Source: Azorinus chamasolen
Taxonomy: Eukaryota > Mollusca > Bivalvia > Cardiida > Solecurtidae
Assembly: GCA_963576725.1 (NCBI GenBank)
Contig: OY755239.1
Span: 62,910,953 to 62,974,952 of the forward strand
DNA length: 64,000 nucleotides
Direction: 5' to 3'
The stretch's first letter is position 1, and each line of letters starts with the position of its first letter. The notes under the pieces were generated by a model. It saw only the letters and a list, made by a program, of their open reading frames with translations. It was not told the origin of the DNA and searched no databases. Positions 21,858 through 32,049 of the stretch are shown here, one piece after another. A program made the translations under genes and the position numbers.

Positions 21858-21974
21858 CTGCAGCTCCATGCCATCTTTGCAAAATTTTGAGTGTATCAAC
21901 TCTGCACACAATGCAATGGATGCTTCGACGGCATTTTTAACAGAAAGAGGAAAATGGACATTCAGATGGACACT
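21858..21974 (-). CDS. candidate internal exon, helical protein
   Basis: 117-nt open segment on the - strand reading SVHLNVHFPLSVKNAVEASI and ALCAELIHSKFCKDGMELQ, ending CAG|gtgtcg. The frame stays open further upstream to a good acceptor (cacctacttcag at 22024) except for one TAG at 21977-21975, so the exon may start at the weak acceptor tatag or may be broken by a stop. The alpha-helical character suggests a HEAT/ARM-like protein. Unidentified. Confidence 0.35.
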
Positions 21975-22307
21975 CTATATCATTATGGAGTTGTGTATCA
22001 TCCCTAATATAAGTGTTGCCCTGCTGAAGTAGGTGACACAACAAAATAGTGTAGAATTATGGAGTGGAACTGAAATAGCTAACAGATAGGCACCAACTGC
22101 CGTAACATGCATAACAATGCACCACATCAGAGAGGACTCTTTGCACACTAAGTAAATTTCTGTCTATAACAACTGTCGTCTGCTTCAATACTTAAAATAA
22201 ACTTTCTCTCATTTCTTTGCAAACAGTCTGAGATGTCAAATAGACTGCATCCAAATCAACTGTTGGCAAATGTCATCAGAAATTGCTCCATAGCAATGAC
22301 AGTGTTT

Positions 22308-22535
22308 TTAACCCATTCCTTCATATTTTTAGACCCAACCTCTCTGAATAAATCTACCAAAAAGGAGCATTTGCTAGGAAGGAAAATGTTAGAATTGTGT
22401 AGTATTGAAACCATTGTGATAAATAGAGCATTTGCGCCTATGGAGCAAAATGCTCTATTTATCACTATGGTTTCAAGAAGTGACTGTTACAGAGGTGTAG
22501 AAAGGCGTATAAAAATTTATGGCGGAAAGGGTTAA
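22308..22535 (+). mobile_element. TTAA-B MITE
   Basis: TTAACCCATTCCTTCATATT ... ATGGCGGAAAGGGTTAA; tip TTGCGCCTATGGAGCAA. Confidence 0.85.
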
Positions 22536-22799
22536 GACCTGTCGGCATAAGTTCGATAAAGAAAAGCCTAACAAAAACAGCGATAGATGAATGGACAGAC
22601 CTTGTTGGGAGAGATTGGCAATAGAAGAAGTTATTTCTAAGCGTGTCACTCTGCAAATACAGGTGACACAAAAACTGTTAATTTTTCAGTGCAACTTCGG
22701 AAGACCCAGGTGGTTTTGTTTCAGTTAATTGAATATACACCCTATGGATGTGGGCGAAACAAGATGATTGGCACGCATGCAAACAATGTTGCCACCTAT

Positions 22800-22966
22800 C
22801 AGAGCTACAGATAAAGGTGCGTACCCAAAAAAATCGTCATTTCTCCACCAAAACCTCAAAGAGACGATTCTAAAGAGTGGTCACAGTACATGTATACGGT
22901 TTGGTGGAGAAATAATGGAGCTATTCTTTAAAATGTTTAAATTTACGCATCTTATCTGGACCTCTG
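22800..22966. mobile_element. MITE family D2
   Basis: CAGAGCTACAGATAAAGGTG ... TTATCTGGACCTCTG flanked by CTAT at 22796-22799 and 22967-22970. One inner palindrome arm is partly deleted. Confidence 0.7.
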
Positions 22967-22995
22967 CTATCAGGGCCTGTTAAAGGAACATTATC

Positions 22996-23072
22996 AGTAC
23001 TACGTGCCTTATATTATATTATATATATAATATTATATTCATTATATAATATAATATATATTATATGCCATT
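22996..23072. repeat. AT-rich palindromic microsatellite
   Basis: Runs of ATATTATATTATATATATAA and its inverse. Lies at the edge of a TTAA-A2 relic (23073-23280). Confidence 0.8.
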
Positions 23073-23280
23073 ATATATATTCATGTAAGAAATAATAATA
23101 TCATGAATATTAATTAGCTGATTTTTTACAGTAAATATTACATGGGAATGTTTTGCTTGGACAAAAATTGCAGAATCAGATCTATATCATGTCATAAGCA
23201 AACAGAGCAGACCCTGATTAGTTGTCTGATCTGGGTCTACCCTGTTTTTGCAAATGGGTGAAAAGGGATTTCTACAAGCG

Positions 23281-23504
23281 ACCCTTTACTAAATGAATAT
23301 TCATGTCAGAAATAATTATTATGAATATCAATTATATGTAGCTGAAATTTTGAAATGGCATCATGCACTAGGGAATTTTTACCATGGCGGAAACTGTGGA
23401 AAATGTTCTATTTTGTTTCATAACTACCAGAGCAGATCCAGATCACATAAGATATGGGTCTACTCTATTTGCAAAGGTGCCAAAAGACGTTACTGTGGAC
23501 TTAA
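23281..23504 (-). mobile_element. TTAA-A2 MITE, diverged
   Basis: ACCCTTTACTAAATGAATAT ... GTTACTGTGGACTTAA; palindrome tip lost. Shares its right TTAA with the next B copy. Confidence 0.65.
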
Positions 23505-23719
23505 TTCATTCCCTCATAGGCTATTTTAAGATCCAACCACTTTGAATAAATCTACCGAAAAGGAGTATTAACTAGAGAAAAGGAAAATTTTAGAATTTTG
23601 TAGTTTGAAACCTTTGTGATAAATAGAGCATTTGCTCCTATGCTCTATTTATCACAATGGTGTTATAAGGTGGCTTTTACAGAGGCGTAGAAAGACGTAT
23701 TTATGGAAGAAAGGGTTAA
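23501..23719 (+). mobile_element. TTAA-B MITE
   Basis: TTAATTCATTCCCTCATAGG ... GGAAGAAAGGGTTAA; palindrome tip shortened to TTTGCTCCTATGCTC. Confidence 0.8.
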
Positions 23720-23770
23720 AAACTCTTTTCAGCAAATCTAGCAGCAACCCTTTCTACAAAACTCAGTTAA

Positions 23771-23919
23771 TTAACCCTTTACGCCATGATGAATATTCAC
23801 GTTAAAAAATAATGGCATCATGAATATTAATTAGATGAATTTTTATAATGGTACATAAATGCAGTTTTTGTCATGGCAGACACTGCATAATCAGAGCAAA
23901 CAGACTAAATGCTTCTTAA
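23771..23919 (-). mobile_element. TTAA-A2 MITE, core deleted
   Basis: TTAACCCTTTACGCCATGAT... to GAGCAAACAGACTAAATG.CTTCTTAA; right TTAA shared with the A1 copy. Confidence 0.7.
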
Positions 23920-24172
23920 CCCTTTCCCTCATATAAACATGTTTTCATGCATTTGCAAACAGAGTAGACCCAGATCAGACGGCTCCTATAGGAGCCGTCT
24001 GATCAGGGTCTGCTCTGTTTGCTAATGGGGTTTGATAGATCTGTTTCTTTACTTTCTGAAATGGCTACAATGTTCCACATTCCATATTTCATTGTAACTG
24101 TTTTGTCCATGAATATTCAGTAGGACTAAGGTATTGAAATTTGTAATAAACATAGAACAGGGAAGATGTTAA
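23916..24172 (+). mobile_element. TTAA-A1 MITE, complete
   Basis: Full element with tip GGCTCCTATAGGAGCC; its right TTAA (24169) is shared with the next B copy, so three MITEs abut in series. Confidence 0.85.
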
Positions 24173-24474
24173 CCATTCCCTCAATAAATACGCCTTTCTT
24201 CACCTCTGTAACAGTCACTTCTTGAAACCATTGTGATAAATAGAGCATTTGCTCCACAGGAGCAAATCGAGGGCTTGGTGCAAAACTATTCTAACTCCTT
24301 CACTTTGTGAAGGAGTTAGAATAGTTTTGCACCAAGCCCTCGAAATGCTCTACATGTATTTATCACAATGGTTTCAATATTACACAATTTCCTTTTCCCT
24401 TAGTAGATGCCCCTTTTCGGTAGATTTATTCAAAGAGGTTGGGTCTAAAAAGAGCCTATGAAGGAATGGGTTAA
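24169..24474 (-). mobile_element. TTAA-B MITE hosting the 75-bp hairpin
   Basis: TTAACCATTCCCTCAATAAA ... GAAGGAATGGGTTAA; its palindrome is split by the 75-bp element at 24268-24342. Confidence 0.85.
24268..24342. mobile_element. 75-bp pure-hairpin element (copy 1)
   Basis: Two perfect 35-bp arms (CGAGGGCTTGGTGCAAAACT... and its inverse) around CTTTG. Flanked by AAAT at 24264-24267 and 24343-24346; sibling B MITEs have a single AAAT there (AGCAAATGCTC), so this is a real insertion with a 4-bp duplication. Confidence 0.85.
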
Positions 24475-24934
24475 GTGGACAAAGACAGTTCCTACAGGAA
24501 CCATCTAATGTTAGGGTCTATTCTGTTTGCAAAGGTGTCAAAAGACATCGCTATCAGTAATTGAAGTCAAGGACTCCCTGGAATCTATATCTACTGTTTA
24601 ATGGAAATTTTATTCAAACACATGCCCAGCAATTCAGAAAATCTGCCTTAAGTAAGAAAAACTGAAAACAGATGACAGGAGTTTCAGACATTAAACACAT
24701 TAAGGAAATCTCCAAGAAATATTTTCCAAATGATTTTTTAAACAGAATCTATCATTGAATCTATGTGGCATGCATGGTGCTATCAAATATGGTAAGGAAA
24801 GAGTAATTTCTATTGACAAAATCAGACAATTTGATTCCAACAGAAAAGAACAGAAGCATGTCTTCCATACAGTGTATATATATATGTGTGTAGGTCGAAA
24901 CTGGGTTTTTTTTACTACTCTATATCCTTCTTAT

Positions 24935-25026
24935 TACAGTAACGTCTCGCTAATATGACCACTCAAAACAATTCTGGGTTTTTTAAAACAGGTGGTAGCT
25001 TAAACACACGATAAAAGTAATGCAGG
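24935..25026. mobile_element. TA-1 left-end fragment
   Basis: TTACAGTAACGTCTCGCTAA..CAGGTGGTAGCTTAAACACA..AAAGTAATGCAG, then cut off. Mimics a splice acceptor (ATTACAG) but is a MITE end. Confidence 0.55.
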
Positions 25027-25424
25027 GATTATTATCTTGCTAAAGATATATACATGTACATATATACATTTTTGGGGAAATTGGCCGTAAGCATTAGTTT
25101 TCATGATATAGAGACAACGTCAAAGGTATTCCAATTCATTCTGTGGCGAGAGGAGCTAATCCAAGAAATTGCCGCATATACACACTGACGTAAGCAGCCA
25201 GGAGTTCTACAAATGTAAAGCATGTAAACAATTTTCATGGCTATCAATCGGCAACAGCAGGCATTTTGTCACCTTTGAATGCATACAACTAACGGTCATG
25301 ACCCATTTGGACCCCTTATTCAATTATCAGTTTCTTTTGTTTGTTTACAAAACGTGTCAGGTTGTTCACACCATATTAATTGGGGTTTACCCGCCAAGGA
25401 ATTACCCAAGATTCGTAATCACTC

Positions 25425-25665
25425 GCGAAATAAGTGGTTCCGACTTCCGCTGTATAAGTATAGGTACGCAAAACAGAATATTCGGGAAACTAGTTGTGTC
25501 AAACATGGCTACGTCATTTACAAGCATCACCCCGTATGAAAATTTGATATATACTGGCATGTGTATTACTCAAATGAGTGAACTGACACTTATGGATAAG
25601 GGACAAAAAGAACGAAGAATAACAAACAAGGCAATTAATTGGATATGACTTGTGATTATTACGAG
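25425..25665 (+). repeat. dispersed repeat H, copy 2
   Basis: See copy 1 at 11440-11700. A 159-codon frame (25169-25648) runs through it, but the shared part has different frames in the two copies, so no gene is called. Confidence 0.55.
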
Positions 25666-25774
25666 CACTTTAGGTCAGAACGGTCTTTATAAATATCATT
25701 TAGTATATACACATAATACATGTCTCCATCATAATTACTCAAAAGTATGCTTGGTAACCTATACCTGGTTTAGG

Positions 25775-25842
25775 CAGTCACCTGCTGTAAGCGGCCAAAG
25801 GGGCCACTTCCCTAGACTGACCACTTACAGCAGGTTTGACTG
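25775..25842. mobile_element. 68-bp palindromic MITE
   Basis: CAGTCACCTGCTGTAAGCGG ... CCACTTACAGCAGGTTTGACTG. Ends resemble pogo/Tc1-type CAGTCAAACC, with TA to the right. Possible internal deletion of a longer element. Confidence 0.5.
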
Positions 25843-26083
25843 TATAGGTGTGTGTGTGTACCAAAATAATTTTTGATGTTGATTGGTTGACATGAAAAAT
25901 GGGCAGATTATAACTTTTACTATAAATATAGAATATGAAAGAAGATCAAAACGCCTGCCTCATACACTATAAAAGTCCATCTGTATAAGGGAGCTTATTC
26001 TAGGTAACATTAATATTACAGTTCCTAGCAAGTTATCTCTCTTGATCCCATCCACATACATGCCTGTTTATCCCAACTTGTTT

Positions 26084-26112
26084 GCTGCAAGACAGACAGA
26101 CAGACAGACATA
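26084..26112 (+). repeat. (GACA)n microsatellite
   Basis: Six to seven GACA units, followed by a degraded TTAA-A2 (26115-26275). Confidence 0.8.
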
Positions 26113-26296
26113 TCTCAACCCTTTTATCTCATAGGGACATCTGTCTGCTCTATTTGCTTATGAAAAAATACAAATATGGTTCTACAATTACTGCCTTGAT
26201 AAAGTATTCCCTTGTTGATTTTTTTTTTCATTTTAAAAATTCAGTAAATCAATATTTGTATGAATATTCATGAGATTGGTTGTTTGTGTTGATTAA

Positions 26297-26515
26297 TATC
26301 CGTTTCTGCCAACCATAGGCTAATTGGAGGCCCCAGAGAGAGGGGAGCGGTACAGAGAAACTGCCCTACTCTCATTATCGATAATGTTTCTCTGGTTCTT
26401 TTAGATGCCCAGTGTAAAGCAGATACATCATACCTTGTTTATAGATTAAAGTCTCATCAGGACTTGGTCCGGCAGGGGATTGAACCCGTGACCCCTGGTA
26501 TTTAGTCGGGCGTGT
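26297..26515 (-). mobile_element. SINE copy, tRNA-like head at right
   Basis: The - strand box B-like GGGTTCAATCCCC lies at about 26473-26485, and the left end CTAATTGGAGGCCCCAGAG matches the tail region of the SINEs at 29.05 and 63.95 kb. Diverged; box A not clear; boundaries approximate. Confidence 0.5.
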
Positions 26516-26524
26516 TAAAATCAT

Positions 26525-26738
26525 TTAACCCTTTACCTGATATAAACATCTTTCCATACCCTTGCAAACAGAGTAGACCCAGATCAGAGCTCTGTTTACT
26601 TATTGAATTATTAAGATGTGATTCTACAGTTTCTGCCAAGGTTTAAAAAAACAGAACCTACAAGAACCATCTAATCTGGGTTTTGTCTGTTTGCAAAGGT
26701 GTCACCATGCATGATCTGTCAGGTAAAGGGTAAACCCT
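26525..26738 (+). mobile_element. TTAA-A MITE, rearranged
   Basis: TTAACCCTTTACCTGATATA..GCAAACAGAGTAGACCCAGA, core tip deleted, then a second core fragment (GAACCATCTAATCTGGGTTT). Confidence 0.55.
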
Positions 26739-26957
26739 TTAGCCCATTACCTCATAGGCTATTTTTAGATCCAACCTCTTTGAATTAATCTACTGAAAAG
26801 AAGCATTAATTAGAGAAAAGGAAAATTTTAGAATTTTGTAGTTTGAAACCATTGTGATAAATAGAGCATTTGGTCCTATAGGAGCAAATGCACTATTTAT
26901 CACAGTGGTATCACAAAGCGACCTTTACGGAGTCGTCAATATCAGGAGAAGGGTTAA
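26739..26957 (+). mobile_element. TTAA-B MITE
   Basis: TTTAGCCCATTACCTCATAG ... CAGGAGAAGGGTTAA; tip TTGGTCCTATAGGAGCAA. Confidence 0.8.
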
Positions 26958-26999
26958 TTTTAACTGTTCTATACTCATATAAGAAATAACGACATCAAA

Positions 27000-27235
27000 A
27001 ATATTCATTAGCTGTTTATTTTATAATGTAAACTTTTCAGGGGCACCGTTTGCTTTGACAAAAACTGTAGGATCAGATCTACATGTGAAAAGCAAACAGC
27101 AGACCCTGATCAAATGGCTACTACAGGAACCCTCTAGCTGATCTGGGTCTATTCTGTTTGCAAACAAGTTTTTCGATGAATATTCAGTCTAGGTGTTTAA
27201 ATTTGGAATAACTATAGAACAGGGAAAGGGATAGT
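27000..27235 (-). mobile_element. TTAA-A relics
   Basis: A2-type body, core with CAAATGGCTACTACAGGAAC, then an A1-type end (ATAGAACAGGGAAAGGGAT). Ends lost. Confidence 0.5.
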
Positions 27236-27289
27236 CCATGAAAAGGTTAAAGGTTACCAGTAATAAAACAACAGCTGAATATATCTCAC

Positions 27290-27456
27290 CCGAATCTGGA
27301 TGATCACTTTGACAAACTCTATCCTCTTCAGGACTGTGTCTTCCATGTTGGTACAGCTCTTAGATGAAATTGCAGTTCCACAAACACTGGTTCAAAGAAA
27401 TTCCACTGACTGGTTCAAGTAAGATTCACATACATGTATATAAGTCACTGACAGTC
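27290..27456 (-). CDS. candidate first coding exon of a cryptic - strand gene
   Basis: On the - strand a 19-bp pyrimidine-rich acceptor ending tctctccag precedes 110 nt of untranslated sequence, then CCAAC ATG G and 19 codons, MEDTVLKRIEFVKVIIQIR (27346-27290), ending at donor CGG|gtgaga, phase 0. An in-frame TGA upstream supports this ATG. The segment is not repeat-like. It would be exon 2 of a gene whose other candidate exons lie towards 10 kb. Family unknown. Confidence 0.45.
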
Positions 27457-27580
27457 CTGGAGAGAAAAAAAATGGAAGTTATCAGTTCATCTAATTCTTT
27501 TTATTTTATTTAGAGTTTCACTTATAGTAAACAAACAGAGCAGAACCTGATTAGATGGCCCCAGGGTCTGCTCCGTTTCC

Positions 27581-27811
27581 TTAAACCCTTTCCTCCATAG
27601 GCTATTATTAGACCCAACCTCTTTGAATGAATCTATCTAAAAGGAGCATTTACTTGAGAAAAGGAAAAGTTTTAGAATTTTGTAGATTGAAACAATTGTG
27701 ATAAATAGAGCATTTGCTCCTATAGGAGCAAATGCTCTATCCATCACAATGGTTTCAAGAAGTGGTTATTACAGAGGCGTAGAAAGGTGTATTTATAGAG
27801 GAAAGGGTTAA
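27581..27811 (+). mobile_element. TTAA-B MITE
   Basis: TTAAACCCTTTCCTCCATAG ... TAGAGGAAAGGGTTAA; perfect tip TTTGCTCCTATAGGAGCAAA. Confidence 0.85.
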
Positions 27812-28063
27812 GAAATAATATAGGCCTGTTTCTACAGTTTCTGACTTGAATTCTCTAGTTTGTATTGCCATTAAACCTTTTCCTTAACCATTATTCATGC
27901 ATGAATTGATTATTTCATGAATATTCATCAACCTTTTTCTTTATTAGGGATTTTTTGGCTTAGAAAACAACTGTAGGATCAGATCTACACTATTTCACAA
28001 GCAAACACAAAGTGGGTCCTGATTAGACAGTTCCTACACCTATCTACTTTAATGACTTATAAC

Positions 28064-28293
28064 TTAACCCATTCCCTCATATTGACGACTTTTGACGACT
28101 CTGTAAAAGTCACTTTGTGAAACCATTGTGATAAATAGAACATTTGCTCCTATAGGAGCAAATGCTCTATTTATCACAACTGTTTCAAACTACAACATTC
28201 TAAAAAAATTCCTTTTCTCTAGTTAATGCTCCTTTTCGGTAGATTTATTCAAAGAGGTTGGATCTAAAAATAGCCTATGAGGTAACGGGTTAA
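28064..28293 (-). mobile_element. TTAA-B MITE
   Basis: TTAACCCATTCCCTCATATT ... TGAGGTAACGGGTTAA. Most of it is copied again by the 421-bp duplication (right TTAA at 28711-28714). Confidence 0.85.
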
Positions 28294-28937
28294 CAAACGC
28301 AAATTTCACCAACAACCACTTGTGGAAGGAAATTAAACAATGATTACATCCAAGCGGTGACCGCCAGAACATTTGTTTGTATCGGGTTTTATGTCGTTTT
28401 AACAGTACAGTAAAACTCCTCTAATACGACCAGCAAAAGGGGGCATAATTCACAGTGGCAAAGGCAGGTGGTAGCTTAATACAGGACGAAAGTTATGCAG
28501 AAAGCTCCTGTAGGAGTGACTCTGTAAAAGTCACTTTGTGAAACCATTGTGATAAATAGAACATTTGCTCCTATAGGAGCAAATGCTCTATTTATCACAA
28601 CTGTTTCAAACTACAACATTCTAAAAAAATTCCTTTTCTCTAGTTAATGCTCCTTTTCGGTAGATTTATTCAAAGAGGTTGGATCTAAAAATAGCCTATG
28701 AGGTAACGGGTTAACAAACGCAAATTTCACCAACAACCACTTGTGGAAGGAAATTAAACAATGATTACATCCAAGCGGTGACCGCCAGAACATTTGTTTG
28801 TATCGGGTTTTATGTCGTTTTAACAGTACAGTAAAACTCCTCTAATACGACCAGCAAAAGGGGGCATAATTCACAGTGGCAAAGGCAGGTGGTAGCTTAA
28901 TACAGGACGAAAGTTATGCAGAAAGCTCCTGTAGGAG
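28097..28937 (+). repeat. 421-bp perfect tandem duplication
   Basis: 28097-28516 recurs at 28518-28937 with offset 421 and no difference that I found by eye. The unit runs from inside a TTAA-B MITE, through SINE sequence, to the palindrome tip (CTCCTGTAGGAG) of a TA-1 MITE. Confidence 0.9.
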
Positions 28938-29081
28938 CTTTCTGCATAACTTTCGTCCTGTATTAAGCAACCACCTGCTTATAAAGACAGTCATGTTTAT
29001 TCATTAAGTGGTCGCATTAGAGGTGTTTTGCTGTATTTCAGTCATATCACGATATCTAGCTAATTACAGGTGGTGGAAGAC
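28371..29081 (-). mobile_element. SINE tail fragment split by a TA-1 MITE and enlarged by duplication
   Basis: Left part TATCGGGTTTTATGTCG...TTTTAACAGTA and right part TATTTCAGTCATATCACG...ACAGGTGGTGGAAGACC are contiguous in the copy at 63.9 kb. A possible target duplication CCGCCAGAAC flanks it at 28361-28370 and 29082-29091. The tRNA head is missing. Confidence 0.6.
28829..29033. mobile_element. TA-1 MITE (205 bp) inserted in a SINE
   Basis: CAGTAAAACTCCTCTAATAC ... GCATTAGAGGTGTTTTGCTG, TA at 28827-28828 and 29034-29035. Its left half is repeated at 28408-28516 by the 421-bp duplication. Confidence 0.9.
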
Positions 29082-29274
29082 CCGCCAGAACGTACTCATT
29101 CATTACGAATTAAAAAAATGTTGGCTGAAAATAGAAAATTAAATGTTTACTAATAACTTTTACTGTTCAAACAAAGTGCCCAGGTGAAATGTTTTGCTGC
29201 ATATCTATGAAAGTGCAAAATAGAAGGTAACTTTTAATATAAAATTTGATACAAACTGGTAATTCTAATATACA

Positions 29275-29490
29275 AGGAGCAAAGATCCAACTATGCAAAA
29301 AATGAAGGGGAAAAATTCCGCCAATGCAAAAATAGGAAGTAGCATAGTTCCACTATGAAAAGGACAAAATTCTCCTATGGAAGGGGCAAGGTCTGTATAT
29401 GTAAACCAAGGAAGGGGCAAATTTCCATGTATGCAAAATTAGAAAGGGGGAAATTTCCACTGTGTACTTTTCATGGAAGGGGCGAAAGGT
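29275..29490 (+). repeat. degenerate ~40-bp tandem repeat
   Basis: Recurrent ATGCAAAA, GGAAGGGGCAAA and TTCCACTATG blocks. Purine-rich strand. A 71-codon frame (29355-29570) across it is not gene-like. Confidence 0.6.
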
Positions 29491-29922
29491 TAAAGGGGCT
29501 TTATTCCGTTCAGCGTCTAAAACAGCATCATATCAGGTTCTGCACCATCAAACCTCTTCTGTTTTGCTAAATTAGGTGACTGTAAAACCTGATTAGACAC
29601 ATTGGTTTAAACATTTTGTCTAATTTGGGTCTGGGTAAGAGCAAGCCTGTTACACTATTTGCAATTATATTGATTTTCATACAACAAGGCACTAATAGAC
29701 AGAATATGAGTGTAAGTCTACACTGTTTTGGTAAACTGTGTTTTGACTTTGAGGTAGAAAACTAAATCCGTGTATTATAAGTGATTAAAATAAGACTTGA
29801 GGTAGAAATTTAAATCTTTATCTGATAAGGGTCTGCTCTGCTTGCTTATGATATAATATAGATATGATTCTACCATTTCTGCCAGGACAAAAAATTCCCG
29901 TGTCCATGTGCTATTATAACAA

Positions 29923-30170
29923 TTAACCCTTTCCTGCATATAAAAGCATTTTCACACATTTGCAAACAGAGTACTAAGACCAAGATAAGATGGCTCCTAT
30001 AGGAGCCGTCTGATCACGGTCTGCTTTGTTTGCTAATGGAATTTGATATGTTTCTAAAATGGCTACAATGTTCAACCTTTCATATTTCAGTATAACTATA
30101 ATCTATTGTGCCCATGAACATTCAGTAGGTATTGAAATCTGTAATAAATATAGAGCATGGAAAGGGTTAA
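29923..30170 (+). mobile_element. TTAA-A1 MITE
   Basis: TTAACCCTTTCCTGCATATA ... CATGGAAAGGGTTAA, tip GGCTCCTATAGGAGCC. An A2 right half (29822-29922) abuts it. Confidence 0.85.
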
Positions 30171-30175
30171 CCTAA

Positions 30176-30397
30176 TTAACCCTTTCCTCCATAAATACGC
30201 CTTTCTACGCCGCTGTAAAATTCACCTGCTGAAACCATTGTGATAAATACAGCATTTGCTCCTATAGGAGCAAATGCTCTATTTATCACAATGGTTTCAA
30301 ACTACAAAATTTCCTTTTCTCTAGTTAATGCTCCTTTTCGGTAGATTTATTCAAAGAGGTTGGATCTAAAAAATAGCCTATGAGGGAATGGGTTTAA
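30176..30397 (-). mobile_element. TTAA-B MITE
   Basis: TTAACCCTTTCCTCCATAAA ... GAGGGAATGGGTTTAA, tip TTTGCTCCTATAGGAGCAAA. Followed by an A2 end stub (30398-30432); 30433-30700 shows no recognised feature. Confidence 0.85.
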
Positions 30398-30710
30398 GTT
30401 CATGAGGTCACTATTTCATGGAGTAAAGGGTTATATCCAAAGGGAAGCCCGAAGGGGATATATCTGTGTTTGTGGACTAAAGCAATTCCTACTAGTTTCT
30501 TTTGAAATGAACCTTATATTTTACAAATAACCCTCAAAATTAAGAGGAACTTTTCTTTACTATATATTGAGGGAGTCATGGGGACTTTCAAATTACACTT
30601 TCTGAAGGGCTCAAGGGAAAACCCTGAATTTAAAGCCTAAAGGTCTATTTTCGTACAGCATGTATCATTTATGGCTAATTACTTGCTTGAGCATGCCCTT
30701 TATCCACAAG

Positions 30711-30951
30711 TTAACCCTTTCACTGTTCTATGTTTATTCAAAATTTCAATACCTATACTGTATATTCATGGACAAAACAGTTATAATGAAATATGGAAGG
30801 TGGAACATTGTAGCCATTTTAGAAACTAAAGAAACAGATCTTTCTAATTCCATTAGCAAACAGAGCAGACGGCTCCTATATGAGTCGTCTGATCTGGGTC
30901 TACTCTGTTTGCAAATGCGTGAAAATTTGTTTATATGAGGGAAAGTGTTAA
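30711..30951 (-). mobile_element. TTAA-A1 MITE
   Basis: TTAACCCTTTCACTGTTCTA ... GAGGGAAAGTGTTAA, tip GGCTCCTATATGAGTC. Confidence 0.8.
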
Positions 30952-31205
30952 AACGCCATTATAATAATTATTCTAAGTATTCCTACACCTAACTTTCCTC
31001 TCTCCACCAGTTTTTTAAAACTGATTAATTCTATATGGCACCATTTTCGTAACTTTGAGTTAGACTGGTATGTTAGAAAAATAGTATAAACCCTAATTAA
31101 ATGACTCCTTCAGGTGCTTTTGATCGGGATCTTCACTATTTGCCGAACTCTGTCTGCCAGGAATACATTATATGGTAATTAGGGTACAATAATACATGGA
31201 AATAC

Positions 31206-31408
31206 AGTAAAACCTCTCTATAACGGCCACTAAATTACATCAAGTATTTTGTGTTAAAGGTAGGTGGCTGGTTAAAGCAAGGTGAAAGTAAAACACAACG
31301 CTCCTAATTTTATAGGAGCATTCTGTTTTACTTTCACCGTGCTTTAACCAGCAACCTGCCCTAAATACCAATTAACACAATTTAGTGGCTGTTATAGAGA
31401 GGTTTTAG
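31206..31408. mobile_element. TA-2 MITE
   Basis: CAGTAAAACCTCTCTATAAC ... GTTATAGAGAGGTTTTAG, TA flanks. Inner core AGGTGAAAGTAAAACA.AACGCTCC..GGAGC. Confidence 0.8.
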
Positions 31409-31504
31409 TAGACGCCTCAAGTGATATCAACAGAGACATATACGTATACATGTTTGTATATGCCTCTGATATGAAACTAATACTTCCTCAGACATCTTTA
31501 ATCT

Positions 31505-31719
31505 TTAACCCTTACAATGCTCAGTTTTCAAATGGACTTTTCCAAAATTCAAACAGGTCAAGCTTATGGTGAATATTTAGGGATTTTTTTCTAAAGAAAA
31601 GTGTAACATGACAAACAGTGCAGACCCTGATGAAGGGGCTCCTCTCGGAGCCCTCTCATCTGGGTCTACACTGTTTGCAAAAGACATAAGTGACTTGTTT
31701 CCTGCATTGTAAGGATTAA
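31505..31719 (-). mobile_element. TTAA-D MITE, complete
   Basis: TTAACCCTTACAATGCTCAG ... TGCATTGTAAGGATTAA, tip GGCTCCTCTCGGAGCC. A TTAA-E fragment follows at 31921-32015. Confidence 0.75.
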
Positions 31720-32049
31720 GTACAATGGGTTTGGTTCAAAAGAATATATGGTTTCAGAAAAAACATCTCCTTTGTGTTGCAATCAGCAGCAATCACATAT
31801 GGCAAACCCCTGTCTAAAAATACTGTATATGAAGTCAAGGTGTTATAAACAAGTGTGTCCTTTACAGAAACACAAAAGAAGTTGTTAATGGTCAATCAAC
31901 ACTTCTCTTACCGTTACCTAACTGGCATTTGCAAAGAGCTTGGATCCAGATGAGACACCAAGTAAACTGCCATCATGATCATATCAGAATCCGGGCTGAT
32001 TGACACTTGGTTAACCTTTAGCCTGTAAGAAATAATGACACCATTAATA

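Noticed and set aside
24935..24955. Splice acceptor CTTCTTATTACAG on the + strand
   Set aside because: TTACAGTAA is the TA-1 MITE end; the sequence after it is MITE, not exon.
25169..25648. 159-codon + frame as a gene
   Set aside because: Overlaps dispersed repeat H, no domain, no splice context; not conserved in the other copy.
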